A DNA stretch of 49,013 nt. It comes from Anammoximicrobium sp032229885. GTDB lineage: Bacteria > Planctomycetota > Planctomycetia > Pirellulales > Pirellulaceae. A program made the position numbers and the translations under genes. The notes below the pieces were generated by a model, which was given only the letters and a program-made list of their open reading frames with translations, did no database searches and had not been told where the DNA came from. The DNA is taken from contig JAVYAJ010000232.1 in the NCBI GenBank assembly GCA_032229885.1, forward strand, positions 1 to 49,013, written 5' to 3'. Position 1 is the first letter of the stretch. Every line of letters starts with the position of its first letter. Shown in pieces: positions 1-9,113 of the stretch.

Positions 1-244
1 CAACTGACAACTGCCGTTAGCCGCGATGTCTTCCTTCGTATGATTCGTGGCCCTATTTCTTGGCGGTTGTTCGGTTGCGGCTGCTGGCCGCGCTGTGGCA
101 CTAGTGATCGAAACGCCGCCGACGTAACCATTAGCAAGCCCCAACGCCGCCAGCGTACCCGTTGGCGACCCCCGACACGTTGTCGGCCGCGCGGGGCGTC
201 GCGACGGGCGGATCCTGGGCTGCCGTCGTGGGCAAGGCGTCCAT

Positions 245-1477
245 TCAATCGCCGGACGTTGCGGCGGCCGGCGGATCGGTCAAATCGTTCGCGCCGGTCG
301 GGCTGAGCAGATCGGTCGAGATGCCCTCCGTGTCGCTCAGATCGGCGACGTCCAGCAGAAACATGTGGCAGCTTTGCGATGCCGGGTCGCCGCCCGTGAA
401 CAGGATCCAGTTCCGGTCGGGGGTCAACTGGGGGTGGAAATGGGCCTTTTGCCCACCGCCATAAGTCGGCCAAGTGCCGGTCAATCTCTGCCAACGGTGG
501 CGACGCGTTTGATGATCCAGGCGCTCGAGAAAATGCAGATCGTGGACCTCGAATTTATCCCATCCGGTCGAGTTCTCGTAAAACCACAGGCGGCCCTCGG
601 GATCACGGCCCGTGTGGACGTATTGGATGTACGGGGGAAACGGAAACTCGAAACGACCGCGACTCAGCGGATCGTACAGGCCGGAATACTGTACGTCCGG
701 CACCTCGTAGGCCATGCCTCGGCGGGTAACCTGACAGTGGATCAGATGTCCCTGGACGCCGGGGTCGCCGTCGCGCAGCGGGGTGATCGAACCGCTGGTC
801 AAATCCGTCAACATCATGCCCGAGTGATCCGCCGGATGGGTAACGATAAAGCGTTCGTTGTCATAAGCGGTGACGTGGAACACGGCGCTGTCGATCCGGC
901 ACAGTTCGCGCTGTTCGCCTTGGTCGAGGTCGTAGGCGACCACGGCGGCGCCGCGGCACGGCTGGCCCCACACGCTGCCGCGAGGAACATGGATGTAGAC
1001 AAACCAGCGGCCATCCGGCGTGCACGTATTCTGGCCGTAGGCCTCGCGGTCGGCGGGGATCGTAAACAAGGGCCGATCCGCCAACGTCTGGACATGGACG
1101 GCACGGACCTCGTTGCCGTCGAAATAGATCACCTCGTCTCGCGCCGTGTTCAGCACGCTGCGGTGGTCCAGCACGCCGCGCCCCGAATCGGTGCACCAGG
1201 GCCGCCACTGTGTGTCCGCGCACCGCGCGTGCGTCAGCTGGCAGGTTTCGCCCGTGGCCAGGTCCAAGCGAAACAACTGGAGTTCTCCGCCAAACGCATG
1301 GTGGTAGATCAGATAACGGTCGTCGCGCGTGATGCAGGGAATGAAGAAATACAGCGGATAAGTAAGGCCTGCGCCGGCGGTCAGTTGGACGACTTGTCGG
1401 CCTGTCTCAGGCGCGCGAAAGCGTGTGAAGCCATCGAACAAGGGCATTTTCCGAGCAGGATCAGATGCTTTGTCCAT
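245..1477 (-). CDS. Oligogalacturonate-lyase-like beta-propeller protein
   Basis: The 410-residue product reads as a TolB/WD-like beta-propeller: repeated blades of the form 'TRDDRYLIYHH', 'TPDGRWFVYIH' and 'TPDRNWILFTGGD', each with the Asp-containing turn typical of such blades. The overall pattern, with an LTYPLYFFIP stretch near the N-terminus and a GHLIHCQ segment in the middle, resembles the oligogalacturonate lyase family (PL22), which cleaves short unsaturated pectin oligomers using a metal-assisted His. I cannot confirm the catalytic residues by eye. No signal peptide is visible, so a cytoplasmic location fits PL22. The ATG at 1477 has a GGAGA-like site about ten bases upstream. No other pectin gene is adjacent. 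The beta-propeller call is firm; the lyase activity is an inference, and a non-catalytic TolB-like protein is the alternative. Confidence 0.75.
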   Translation of the reverse strand: MDKASDPARKMPLFDGFTRFRAPETGRQVVQLTAGAGLTYPLYFFIPCITRDDRYLIYHHAFGGELQLFRLDLATGETCQLTHARCADTQWRPWCTDSGRGVLDHRSVLNTARDEVIYFDGNEVRAVHVQTLADRPLFTIPADREAYGQNTCTPDGRWFVYIHVPRGSVWGQPCRGAAVVAYDLDQGEQRELCRIDSAVFHVTAYDNERFIVTHPADHSGMMLTDLTSGSITPLRDGDPGVQGHLIHCQVTRRGMAYEVPDVQYSGLYDPLSRGRFEFPFPPYIQYVHTGRDPEGRLWFYENSTGWDKFEVHDLHFLERLDHQTRRHRWQRLTGTWPTYGGGQKAHFHPQLTPDRNWILFTGGDPASQSCHMFLLDVADLSDTEGISTDLLSPTGANDLTDPPAAATSGD

Positions 1478-2387
1478 CGATCGAAATCTCCAAACATTGC
1501 GCGGGTTTTACGAACATCGGGCGTCTGCGGTACGGGCGCTCGTCCGCCGTCGCGACATGCTTCGACGTCGAGCGAATCCACGCCCAACGCCCGTCCGCGT
1601 CTGTTCGACGGCGTTCCATCCACGAACAACCCCTGGCATCAAAACGTACAACGATCAAGACGCGGCGCAGGGCCGCGTCTCGAACTGAACACGATTGTCG
1701 CATTTATACCGGCCGCGGGCGACAGCGCCCGGCCGAACGCCCAACGCCGCCGCTCGATCGGGCTTCGACCGTCGATAATTTCGTCGGCCCGCGCCACGGT
1801 GCAATACGACCTTCGGACCGATCCGCGTTCTTACGACCATGATACTCGACCGATTCGGGATCGGACGCACCGCTGGCTCTTTAAGGTCTTTTGTAGACAC
1901 CGGTTGTGTCACGCGATGGCAATCTCGATCGCGACGGAGATTGATTTCGGATACCGTTTGGACCCACAAGTCTCGATCGGCGCGTCTCCCTCGCGACGGC
2001 GCGATTTCGTCAGCCGACTTGCGGCGCCAGCCAAGGAATCTACTCCGGGCCGTTGCGAGTTGAACCCGAATGGGCTAAGCTACTCGTTTTAACTCAAAGG
2101 CCTCGAATATAACGGTGCGCGAGGGTATTTACTCGTGTACGGCATTCCAACAGACGCGAACTGGGGCATGTTCTGCCCACTGCGAGCGGTTCTATGCACT
2201 GGTCCCTTTCCGGCTGAGCGGCATCATCCAAGTTTCACGCCCTCGCGCGGCGAAAATTGGACCACGCTCGGCCAACGCTTGCCAAGGGGACGAAAAACAC
2301 GCCACGCATCCTCTCTCTAAACAGATTTTCCGGTTTAACAATGGCTTTGGTTGGGTTTTTCAAAATCCGTTAACAGGGTAACGGCAC
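1478..2387. other. Divergent intergenic region, no gene seen
   Basis: These 910 bases separate the minus-strand beta-propeller gene from plus-strand hppA. Open frames crossing it are arginine-rich and resemble no family. It holds one clear hairpin at 1658-1680 (perfect 9-bp stem, AGACGCGGC paired with GCCGCGTCT, 5-base loop) without a T-tract on either strand, and a second hairpin next to the hppA start. Promoters for both genes must lie here, but I cannot point to convincing -35/-10 boxes. Confidence 0.5.
2367..2384 (+). promoter_or_regulatory. Hairpin holding the hppA ribosome-binding site
   Basis: The arms CCGTTA (2367-2372) and TAACGG (2379-2384) are exact reverse complements around the loop ACAGGG. 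The AGGG in the loop is the only ribosome-binding-site candidate for the ATG at 2388, nine bases away. The structure is seen directly. That it modulates translation of hppA is inference, and a 6-bp stem could also be chance. Confidence 0.35.
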
Positions 2388-5060
2388 ATGGGAAGAAAAA
2401 GGTTTAATTCGCGGTGGGCTCGTTGGAGCAAATTCTTGTTTGTGACAGCGATGCTTGTGGGTTGCGGGGCTCTGGCCTGGATGCAAGGCAGCACGGCTTG
2501 GGCACAAGGGGGCGCCAACACGGGGGCGATTCCTGCGGTCGCGATTTCAGGCGGAGTGACCGTGTTTCTGGTCTGGTTGATCGCGCTGCTGGGGTCTATC
2601 GCGGCGCTGGTTCAGGCGTACAAGTTTTACCAAAACATGATGCAGGCCGACGAAGGCAGCGAGCGCATGAAGGAGATCGCCGGCTATGTGCGGGTCGGCG
2701 CCAACGCCTATCTCTGGCAACAGTACAAGATCGTGGCGATATTCTTCGTCGTGATTTTTATCCTTTTGGCCATTGCGGCTTACGTGCTGCACGCTCAAAG
2801 CCGGTGGGTGCCTTATGCCTTCTTGACCGGCGGTTTTTTCTCGGGCTTGGCCGGCTGGTGCGGAATGAAAACCGCGACGTGGGCCAGCAATCGAACGGCG
2901 GCCGGGGCGCAGAAATCCCTGAACGCCGGCTTGCAGGTCGCGTTCCGTTCAGGCGCGGTCATGGGGTTGACGGTCGTCGGGCTGGGATTGCTGGACATCT
3001 GCCTGTGGTTCGCCGTCCTACATTGGGGGGTGCCGATGGTGACGGGCGAGCAGATGACCTTGGTGGACATCACCGTCACGATGCTGTGCTTTGGGATGGG
3101 CGCCAGCAGTCAGGCGCTGTTTGCGCGTGTTGGCGGAGGCATTTTCACCAAGGCGGCCGATGTAGGGGCGGACTTGGTCGGCAAGGTCGAGCAGGGAATC
3201 CCTGAGGACGACCCGCGCAATCCGGCAACCATTGCGGACAATGTCGGCGACAACGTCGGCGACGTGGCGGGAATGGGCGCTGACTTGTACGAATCGTACT
3301 GTGGTTCGATCCTAGCCAGTGCTGCGCTGGGCGTCGCCGTCTATTCGGGCTCGACGCTGGTTCCGGCGGGCATGGATCCGATCGCCGCCCAGTTGCAGGC
3401 TCTGCTGCTGCCGTTGGCGATTGCCGGCGTGGGTATTTTCCTGTCGATCGCCGGGATCTATCTGGTGCGAACCGAGGAGAGCGCGACGCAAAAGGCGCTG
3501 CTCAAGGCGCTCGGACGCGGCATCAACGCTTCGACGTTCCTGGTCGCGGTGGCGTCGATTGTCCTGGCTTGGTGGCTGATGCCCAAGACCGAAGGCACGC
3601 TGGTCGCGGGCATGATTCCGGGCGTTGCGTTCAGCGTCATCGTCGGTCTACTGGCTGGCTGGTTGATCGGCAAGTGGACCGAATACGCGACGAGCGACGA
3701 GTACAAACCGACTCAGAAGCTGGCGGATCAGGCGTTGACCGGCCCTGCCACCGTGATCATCGGCGGCATCGCCGACGGGATGCTCAGCGTCTGGTTTCCG
3801 GTCATGGTAGTGTGTGTCGGGATGGTGGCGGCGTTCGGTTTTGCCACGGGGTGGGTCTTTGGCGACATGAACTACTTTGCGCTCGGCCTGTACGGGGTCG
3901 GAATCGCCGCGGTCGGGATGCTCAGCACGCTCGGCATTACGTTGGCCACCGACGCCTATGGCCCGATCGCCGACAACGCGGGCGGCAATGCGCAAATGTC
4001 CGAGCTCGAACCGTATGTCCGCCAGCGGACGGACGCCCTGGACAGCCTCGGCAACACGACCGCAGCCACGGGCAAGGGTTTTGCCATTGGATCGGCCGCG
4101 CTGACGGCCCTGGCCCTGTTGGCCGCGTATGTCGAGGAGGTGCGGGTCGGATTCGAACGTTGGGGCGAATCGTTGGTGGCGACCTCTGGGGCGTTGGACA
4201 GCGCTCCTGACGGGTTCTACAAGGCGTCGACGGGATTTGTGATCCACAAGTCCGAAGGCAAAGCCCGGACCTATATGGCGATGCCTACCGATACGCGTCA
4301 TCCGGCGATCGACGACGCGTGGCGGGCGATCGGCTTTACGGCCAAGGAGCCGGGGCTGGTTCCGAGCGACATCTTGGCGTTTGATGGGGGCAGCCAAGCA
4401 GTAAAGTTTGCGGCCACCGGGGCGCCGTTGATCCGTGTCCACGAAGCTAGCCTGCCGGACTTTGTCTCGTACTACGACGGTTCGGTGATGAACCCCAAGG
4501 TTCTGGTGGGCGTGCTGTTGGGCGCCATGGCGACGTTCGTATTCTGTGCGTTGACGATGAAGGCCGTGGGCCGCGCCGCCAAAGGGATGGTGGAAGAAGT
4601 CCGGCGGCAATTCAGGGAGAAGCCGGGCATCATGGAAGGGACGGAACAACCCGATTACGCTTCTCCGGTGGCGATCAGCACTCAGGCTGCGCAGCGGGAA
4701 ATGGTGCTGCCGTCCGTAATCGGCTTGCTTCTACCCGTGCTGACCGGGATCGTGCTGGGCGTGGGCGGCGTGTTGGGCCTGCTGGTCGGCACGTTGGCGA
4801 CCGGCTTCTGCGTGGCGGTCTTCATGGCCAACTCGGGCGGCTCGTGGGATAACGCCAAGAAATACATCGAGGCTGGCGCGCATGGCGGAAAAGGCACGGT
4901 GGCCCACAAGGCGGCCGTCGTCGGCGACACCGTGGGCGACCCGTTCAAGGACACCAGCGGCCCAAGCTTGAACATCCTCATCAAGCTGATGAGCATGGTC
5001 AGCGTCGTGGCCGCCGGCTTGGTTGTCCGGTATAGCCTGGTTGCGCTGGGGATCTTCTAA
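2388..5060 (+). CDS. hppA: Membrane-bound ion-translocating pyrophosphatase
   Basis: The enzyme couples hydrolysis of pyrophosphate to H+ or Na+ pumping across the membrane. Family hallmarks are all present: DVGADLVGKVE (about 258-268), the acidic pyrophosphate site DNVGDNVGDVAGMGADLYES (about 284-303), TDAYGPIADNAGGNAQM (about 521-537), GNTTAATGKG (555-564) and the C-terminal GDTVGDPFKDTSGPS. Ala559, at the first position after GNTT where K+-independent enzymes carry Lys, predicts the K+-stimulated type. At 890 residues it is longer than the usual roughly 680-770. The extra length is an N-terminal signal-like segment (residues 1-40, ending AWAQ) and a hydrophilic insertion of roughly 90 residues (about 585-700) between two membrane helices. 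It stands alone and ends at a strong terminator. Whether it pumps H+ or Na+ cannot be read by eye. Confidence 0.97.
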   Translation: MGRKRFNSRWARWSKFLFVTAMLVGCGALAWMQGSTAWAQGGANTGAIPAVAISGGVTVFLVWLIALLGSIAALVQAYKFYQNMMQADEGSERMKEIAGYVRVGANAYLWQQYKIVAIFFVVIFILLAIAAYVLHAQSRWVPYAFLTGGFFSGLAGWCGMKTATWASNRTAAGAQKSLNAGLQVAFRSGAVMGLTVVGLGLLDICLWFAVLHWGVPMVTGEQMTLVDITVTMLCFGMGASSQALFARVGGGIFTKAADVGADLVGKVEQGIPEDDPRNPATIADNVGDNVGDVAGMGADLYESYCGSILASAALGVAVYSGSTLVPAGMDPIAAQLQALLLPLAIAGVGIFLSIAGIYLVRTEESATQKALLKALGRGINASTFLVAVASIVLAWWLMPKTEGTLVAGMIPGVAFSVIVGLLAGWLIGKWTEYATSDEYKPTQKLADQALTGPATVIIGGIADGMLSVWFPVMVVCVGMVAAFGFATGWVFGDMNYFALGLYGVGIAAVGMLSTLGITLATDAYGPIADNAGGNAQMSELEPYVRQRTDALDSLGNTTAATGKGFAIGSAALTALALLAAYVEEVRVGFERWGESLVATSGALDSAPDGFYKASTGFVIHKSEGKARTYMAMPTDTRHPAIDDAWRAIGFTAKEPGLVPSDILAFDGGSQAVKFAATGAPLIRVHEASLPDFVSYYDGSVMNPKVLVGVLLGAMATFVFCALTMKAVGRAAKGMVEEVRRQFREKPGIMEGTEQPDYASPVAISTQAAQREMVLPSVIGLLLPVLTGIVLGVGGVLGLLVGTLATGFCVAVFMANSGGSWDNAKKYIEAGAHGGKGTVAHKAAVVGDTVGDPFKDTSGPSLNILIKLMSMVSVVAAGLVVRYSLVALGIF

Positions 5061-5090
5061 CCCGCGCCATTCCAGCCAAAACGGCATAGA

Positions 5091-5121
5091 CGCGGAACGT
5101 TGCGACGTTCCGCGTTTTTTT
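5091..5121 (+). terminator. Intrinsic terminator of hppA
   Basis: A perfect 10-bp stem, CGCGGAACGT (5091-5100) with ACGTTCCGCG (5105-5114), encloses the tetraloop TGCG and is followed at once by seven T (5115-5121). It lies 30 bases after the hppA stop. This is the clearest Rho-independent terminator in the window. Confidence 0.95.
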
Positions 5122-5674
5122 ATTGGTTCGACAGCCGAAAGATCCGTCACCGACGAGCGATGGACGCGCGAGGGTTTTCAGAGGCAAACCGACGTGAAGC
5201 CAACAGGCCGCGAGGCGGCGCGGATATGCGCAACTTTGCAGTGGACCCCATTTGGCGGATAGGTGTTCGAGCGGCCGGCACTACGCGAATGCCCCGGTCA
5301 TGCGCCGTGGCGAGCCGATGTCCCGCCGACTCATCGTTGTGCCCTCCCACCACCGGCATCAAGGCTTTCGATCGGCGCCAGGCGTCGAAAGCGGCAGGGA
5401 CGGCGACGCCTGAATCCCTGTTACCCGCGTGTCGCCCTGTGCAGACGAAGCAAACCGGGGTCATTCCAACGCGCTGCGGACGGGATTTGTTCGCGGCCGC
5501 ATGGTACATGGTCTGCCATCCATCCTCGCCTCTACTCTCGATACATTCGGTAAAAGCGTTAAAGTCGCCCCGTCTTAACAATCGATAGACAACCTTTGGA
5601 ACGTCGGCCTGACGGGCTGCTGTGTTTGGCGGCTGGTGCAGTTTGCTGACCATGCTGAGGCGGGGGTAATTCGC
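5122..5674. other. Intergenic region, no gene seen
   Basis: These 553 bases lie between the hppA terminator and the TolC-like gene. Reading frames crossing it have no recognisable family pattern. The only functional sign is a purine-rich AGGCGGGGG at about 5658-5666, placed to serve as the ribosome-binding site for a GTG start at 5675. Confidence 0.5.
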
Positions 5675-8600
5675 GTGTGGAAGACTGCCAACTCTTTCCC
5701 TGTCTCCGGAGCGTGTCTGCTAGCGATGCTGGCCGCGGTCGCTGGATGCAGCCGGCGGCACTATCGCGTCGAAGCGGATCGCGAAGTGACCGGGCTGATC
5801 GAAGAGAAATCGCAAGACCCCCGCTGGGGTGTGGACCAGTTCTCGATCGACGTCAATCCGAACAGCCGCTATTACGACATCTTTGATCCAGATCGTCCCC
5901 CCATGCCTCCGGACGATCCGGCGTCGCATCAATTCATGCACTCCGTCGCCGGCAAGAAAGGTTGGAAACACTGGCATCGCGATGGCGATCGATACGAGTT
6001 GGAAAACCCACAGTGGCGACAACAATTGGCTCGGTATGCGCCGTTGAACGAAAAGGGCGAAGTCGTCTTGGACGTCGATACGGCCTTGAATCTGGCCTAT
6101 ATCCATTCGCCCGATTACCAGAATCAGTTGGAGACGCTCTATCTTTCGGCTTTGGACGTCAGCACGGAACGCTTTCGGCTCGTTACCCAATTCTACGGGG
6201 GCGCAAACGCAGAATACGTCCACGACGGCTATCTGGAACCGGCGCGATTGATCTTCGATCCGATCCAGCAGCGGTATGTTATTCGCCCGTCGATCGAGGG
6301 GGTCGAGCAGAATCGCCTGACGGTCGGCCGTCCGGCGACGGCGCCCTCCGTACAACTGCGACGAAAGTTGGCCACTGCCGGAGAATTGGTCGTCGGCTTT
6401 GCCAACTCGTTCGTCTGGGAGTTCACGGGCGGCGACGTCAATCTGACCAGTTCACTCGCCAGTTTTTCACTCGTTCAGCCCCTGTTGCGAGGCGGCGGGC
6501 GGCACATCGCGCTCGAACAGTTGACCATTGTCGAGCGAGTCCTGCTGGGAAACCTGCGGGCATTCGAGCGGTATCGCGAAGGATTTTACACGCGCGTGGC
6601 GATCGGTGAATTGGGCGTCGTCGGACCTTCGCGTCGGGGCGGATTCTTGGGCGGAACCGGCTTGACAGGCTTCAGTGGCCAGGGCTCGGGCGGCCTGGGC
6701 GGCGTCGGGGCGGCCACCGGTTTCGGTCGAACGGGTTTCTCGGCCGGTGGCGGTGGCGGAACGGGCGGAGCGGGATTCGCGGGCGGCGGCGCCGGAACCG
6801 TCGGCGGCTACCTCGGACTGTTGCAACAGTTGCAGCAGATCCGCAATACGCAGGACGCGCTGAACCTGCAGCTCCGCACGCTGGCCCTGTTGGAGGCTTA
6901 TCTCGAAGCGGGCGTGATCGACCTGGTTCAGGTCGACCAGTTTCGCCAAAACATCGAGACCGAGCGGGCGACGCTGTTGCAGGCCCAGAATTCGTTGCAG
7001 TTGACTCAGGACAATTATATCCTGGGAACGCTGGGCCTGCCTCCTGATCTGCCGGTTGCGCTGGACGATGAATTGATTCAACAGTTTCAACTGATCCCGC
7101 CGCAGGTCACCGCGCTGCAGAGCCGAATTGCCGAGTTTCAAGAGGAGCTCGGTGAACTGGGCGACGAGCCGCGCGAGGCGGACCTGCGCAATCTGATCCA
7201 GCGATTGACCGCGCTGCAACCGCAATTCGACGAACGTTTCAGGGCCATCGAGGAAGATGTCGCGCGGATGCGAAATCTGGCTCCACGCCGCGAGCAAACA
7301 CTGACGGATGTCGAGAAACGCGCATTCCGACGGGAAAATGCCCTGTCGAGTGAGACTTTGGCCGACGTCCGTCGCCGGTCGCAGGCTGCGGCCCCGCGTT
7401 TGGCGCAACTGAAATCGGGCCTTTCGTCCACCACCTGCCAGGCGACGGCTTCGGGATTGGTCGTGTGGCTCAGTGAACAGTATCGCCTGGCGGGCGAAGC
7501 GAGTCTGGTCCAGGCTCGCGCGCGGCTCGAGTCCATCACGGTCGACGCAGTGCAACTCGATGCGGACACGGCATTCCAGATTGCCTTGGCCAACCGTCTG
7601 GACATCATGAACAGCCGCGCTTCGCTCGTCGATTCGTGGCGGTTGATCGCATTCAATGCCAACGCCCTGCAGTCCGGCGTGAATGTGGTCCTTGATGGAA
7701 ACGTCCTGACCGCCCGCAATAATCCGCTCAGTTTCGATGCTCGGACTTCGACGGTCCGCGCGGGCTTGCAGTTCGATGCGCCTTTCACCCGGCTGTTGGA
7801 ACGGAACAACTATCGGCAGGCGCTGATCGACTATCAGCAGGATCGTCGGAGTTTCATCCAGAATCTAGATTCGGTTCACCGCGACATGCGACAACTGGTG
7901 CGCCGTCTGGAAGAGCTGCGGGTCAATCTCGAGATTCAGCGGCGCGCGGTGGCGATCTCGATCCGGCGCGTCGATCTGACTCAGGAAGAGCTGAACAAGC
8001 CCGTGCCGCCACCCGCGCCGGGGCAGGCGGCCGCGCAATTGGGGCCAACCGCCGCGCTGAACCTGTTGACCGCGCTTTCGGATTTGCGCAACACGCAAAA
8101 CAACTTTATGAGCGTCTGGCTGAACTATTACGCCACGCGAATGCAGTTGATGCGCGAGCTGGGGTTAATGCGTCTGGACGCCCAGGGTCGTTGGATCGAT
8201 ACGCCGTTGTCCGCCGATCCATTGCCGCCGCCGGAAGAGGTCGCCCCGCCGCCCGCCGTTCCGAACGAGTGGCTGGACGACAGGTTCTGGGACGCGCCCG
8301 AGGTGACGCCTCGCTCAAGCCCCGCCCCCCACCAGGCGGGCGCGGCCGAACGCGACGCTTTGACTGCGGACGCCGGGCCCGCCCCTTCGGCCGCCCGCGC
8401 CGGACGCGACACGAGCAAACCCGGCTCGGCCACGCCGATCTCGACAACGGAGGGCGGCCTGTCGGAACCGCTCGAACTCAATTTGCCGACCGGCGTCGCG
8501 AAACCTGTACGGCGCGAAATCCAGCCGGCTCGCCGCGAACGTCGCCAGATCACGCGTCAAGCCAGTCCAACGGCGGCAGTCCGAGGTTCGGCGCAGGACG

Positions 8601-8875
8601 CAGACCAACGCCCTAAACCGGCCGCTCGTGTTCTGCCGGTCGTCTATACCTATACCCCGACGGGCTTGGCGAGCCCTCGACCCTCGCAGGCCGGCGACCC
8701 TGCGAACGACGCCGGGCAACCGCCGCGGTCCGGACAGGACGAAATCGGCACGCCCGCACCGGCCCCGTCCACTCCGTCCACCTCGTCGCCGCCAACGCCG
8801 TCTATGTCGGCGCCCGCGGTGCGTTTTCTCGAACCTGCTGATCGTGTTCGCACGGCATTCGACGCACGGCCATAA
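5675..8875 (+). CDS. TolC-family outer-membrane lipoprotein
   Basis: I chose the GTG at 5675 because it directly precedes a lipoprotein signal (hydrophobic run ending in the lipobox LAAVAGC) and has a GAGGCGGGGG site about nine bases upstream; an ATG at 5636 in frame is possible. The protein has two outer-membrane-efflux-type halves. The first begins near 'LNLAYIHSPDYQNQLETLYL' and the second near 'AFQIALANRLDIMNSRASLV'; both have long Gln/Leu-rich helical hairpins. Such proteins form trimeric channels for type I secretion or RND efflux. Two oddities stand out: a Gly-rich low-complexity insert (about residues 320-380) in the first half, and a Pro/Ala-rich disordered C-terminal tail (about 846-1066). 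No RND pump or membrane-fusion gene is adjacent, so the partner is unknown. Confidence 0.9.
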   Translation: MWKTANSFPVSGACLLAMLAAVAGCSRRHYRVEADREVTGLIEEKSQDPRWGVDQFSIDVNPNSRYYDIFDPDRPPMPPDDPASHQFMHSVAGKKGWKHWHRDGDRYELENPQWRQQLARYAPLNEKGEVVLDVDTALNLAYIHSPDYQNQLETLYLSALDVSTERFRLVTQFYGGANAEYVHDGYLEPARLIFDPIQQRYVIRPSIEGVEQNRLTVGRPATAPSVQLRRKLATAGELVVGFANSFVWEFTGGDVNLTSSLASFSLVQPLLRGGGRHIALEQLTIVERVLLGNLRAFERYREGFYTRVAIGELGVVGPSRRGGFLGGTGLTGFSGQGSGGLGGVGAATGFGRTGFSAGGGGGTGGAGFAGGGAGTVGGYLGLLQQLQQIRNTQDALNLQLRTLALLEAYLEAGVIDLVQVDQFRQNIETERATLLQAQNSLQLTQDNYILGTLGLPPDLPVALDDELIQQFQLIPPQVTALQSRIAEFQEELGELGDEPREADLRNLIQRLTALQPQFDERFRAIEEDVARMRNLAPRREQTLTDVEKRAFRRENALSSETLADVRRRSQAAAPRLAQLKSGLSSTTCQATASGLVVWLSEQYRLAGEASLVQARARLESITVDAVQLDADTAFQIALANRLDIMNSRASLVDSWRLIAFNANALQSGVNVVLDGNVLTARNNPLSFDARTSTVRAGLQFDAPFTRLLERNNYRQALIDYQQDRRSFIQNLDSVHRDMRQLVRRLEELRVNLEIQRRAVAISIRRVDLTQEELNKPVPPPAPGQAAAQLGPTAALNLLTALSDLRNTQNNFMSVWLNYYATRMQLMRELGLMRLDAQGRWIDTPLSADPLPPPEEVAPPPAVPNEWLDDRFWDAPEVTPRSSPAPHQAGAAERDALTADAGPAPSAARAGRDTSKPGSATPISTTEGGLSEPLELNLPTGVAKPVRREIQPARRERRQITRQASPTAAVRGSAQDADQRPKPAARVLPVVYTYTPTGLASPRPSQAGDPANDAGQPPRSGQDEIGTPAPAPSTPSTSSPPTPSMSAPAVRFLEPADRVRTAFDARP

Positions 8876-9113
8876 AGCTGCCCCGGCGTCGGACTTGTAT
8901 CCCCAATGCCGATCCGCGCGCCGCGGGCGCGGCGCCTGTGGCCGAGCGGCCACTGAAGGGTCGCCTGGCTGCCCTTCCGAGGCACGTTCGCATCTCGAGA
9001 TCCCGAACGCGCCGCGAACCGACCTGTCGGCCGCCGAGCGGTCTTCTTCGCGTCGACGGCTTATCAGCGCTGCGCAGGCGCGGGTGGCGCGTCTGGCGCG
9101 GTCGAACAGCGCC

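Noticed and set aside
1658..1680. Intrinsic terminator (perfect 9-bp hairpin)
   Set aside because: No T-tract on either strand and it lies upstream, not downstream, of both flanking genes.
365..2092. Plus-strand frame (575 codons) across the beta-propeller gene and the gap after it
   Set aside because: Antisense over most of its length, and the rest is Arg-rich with no family likeness or ribosome-binding site.
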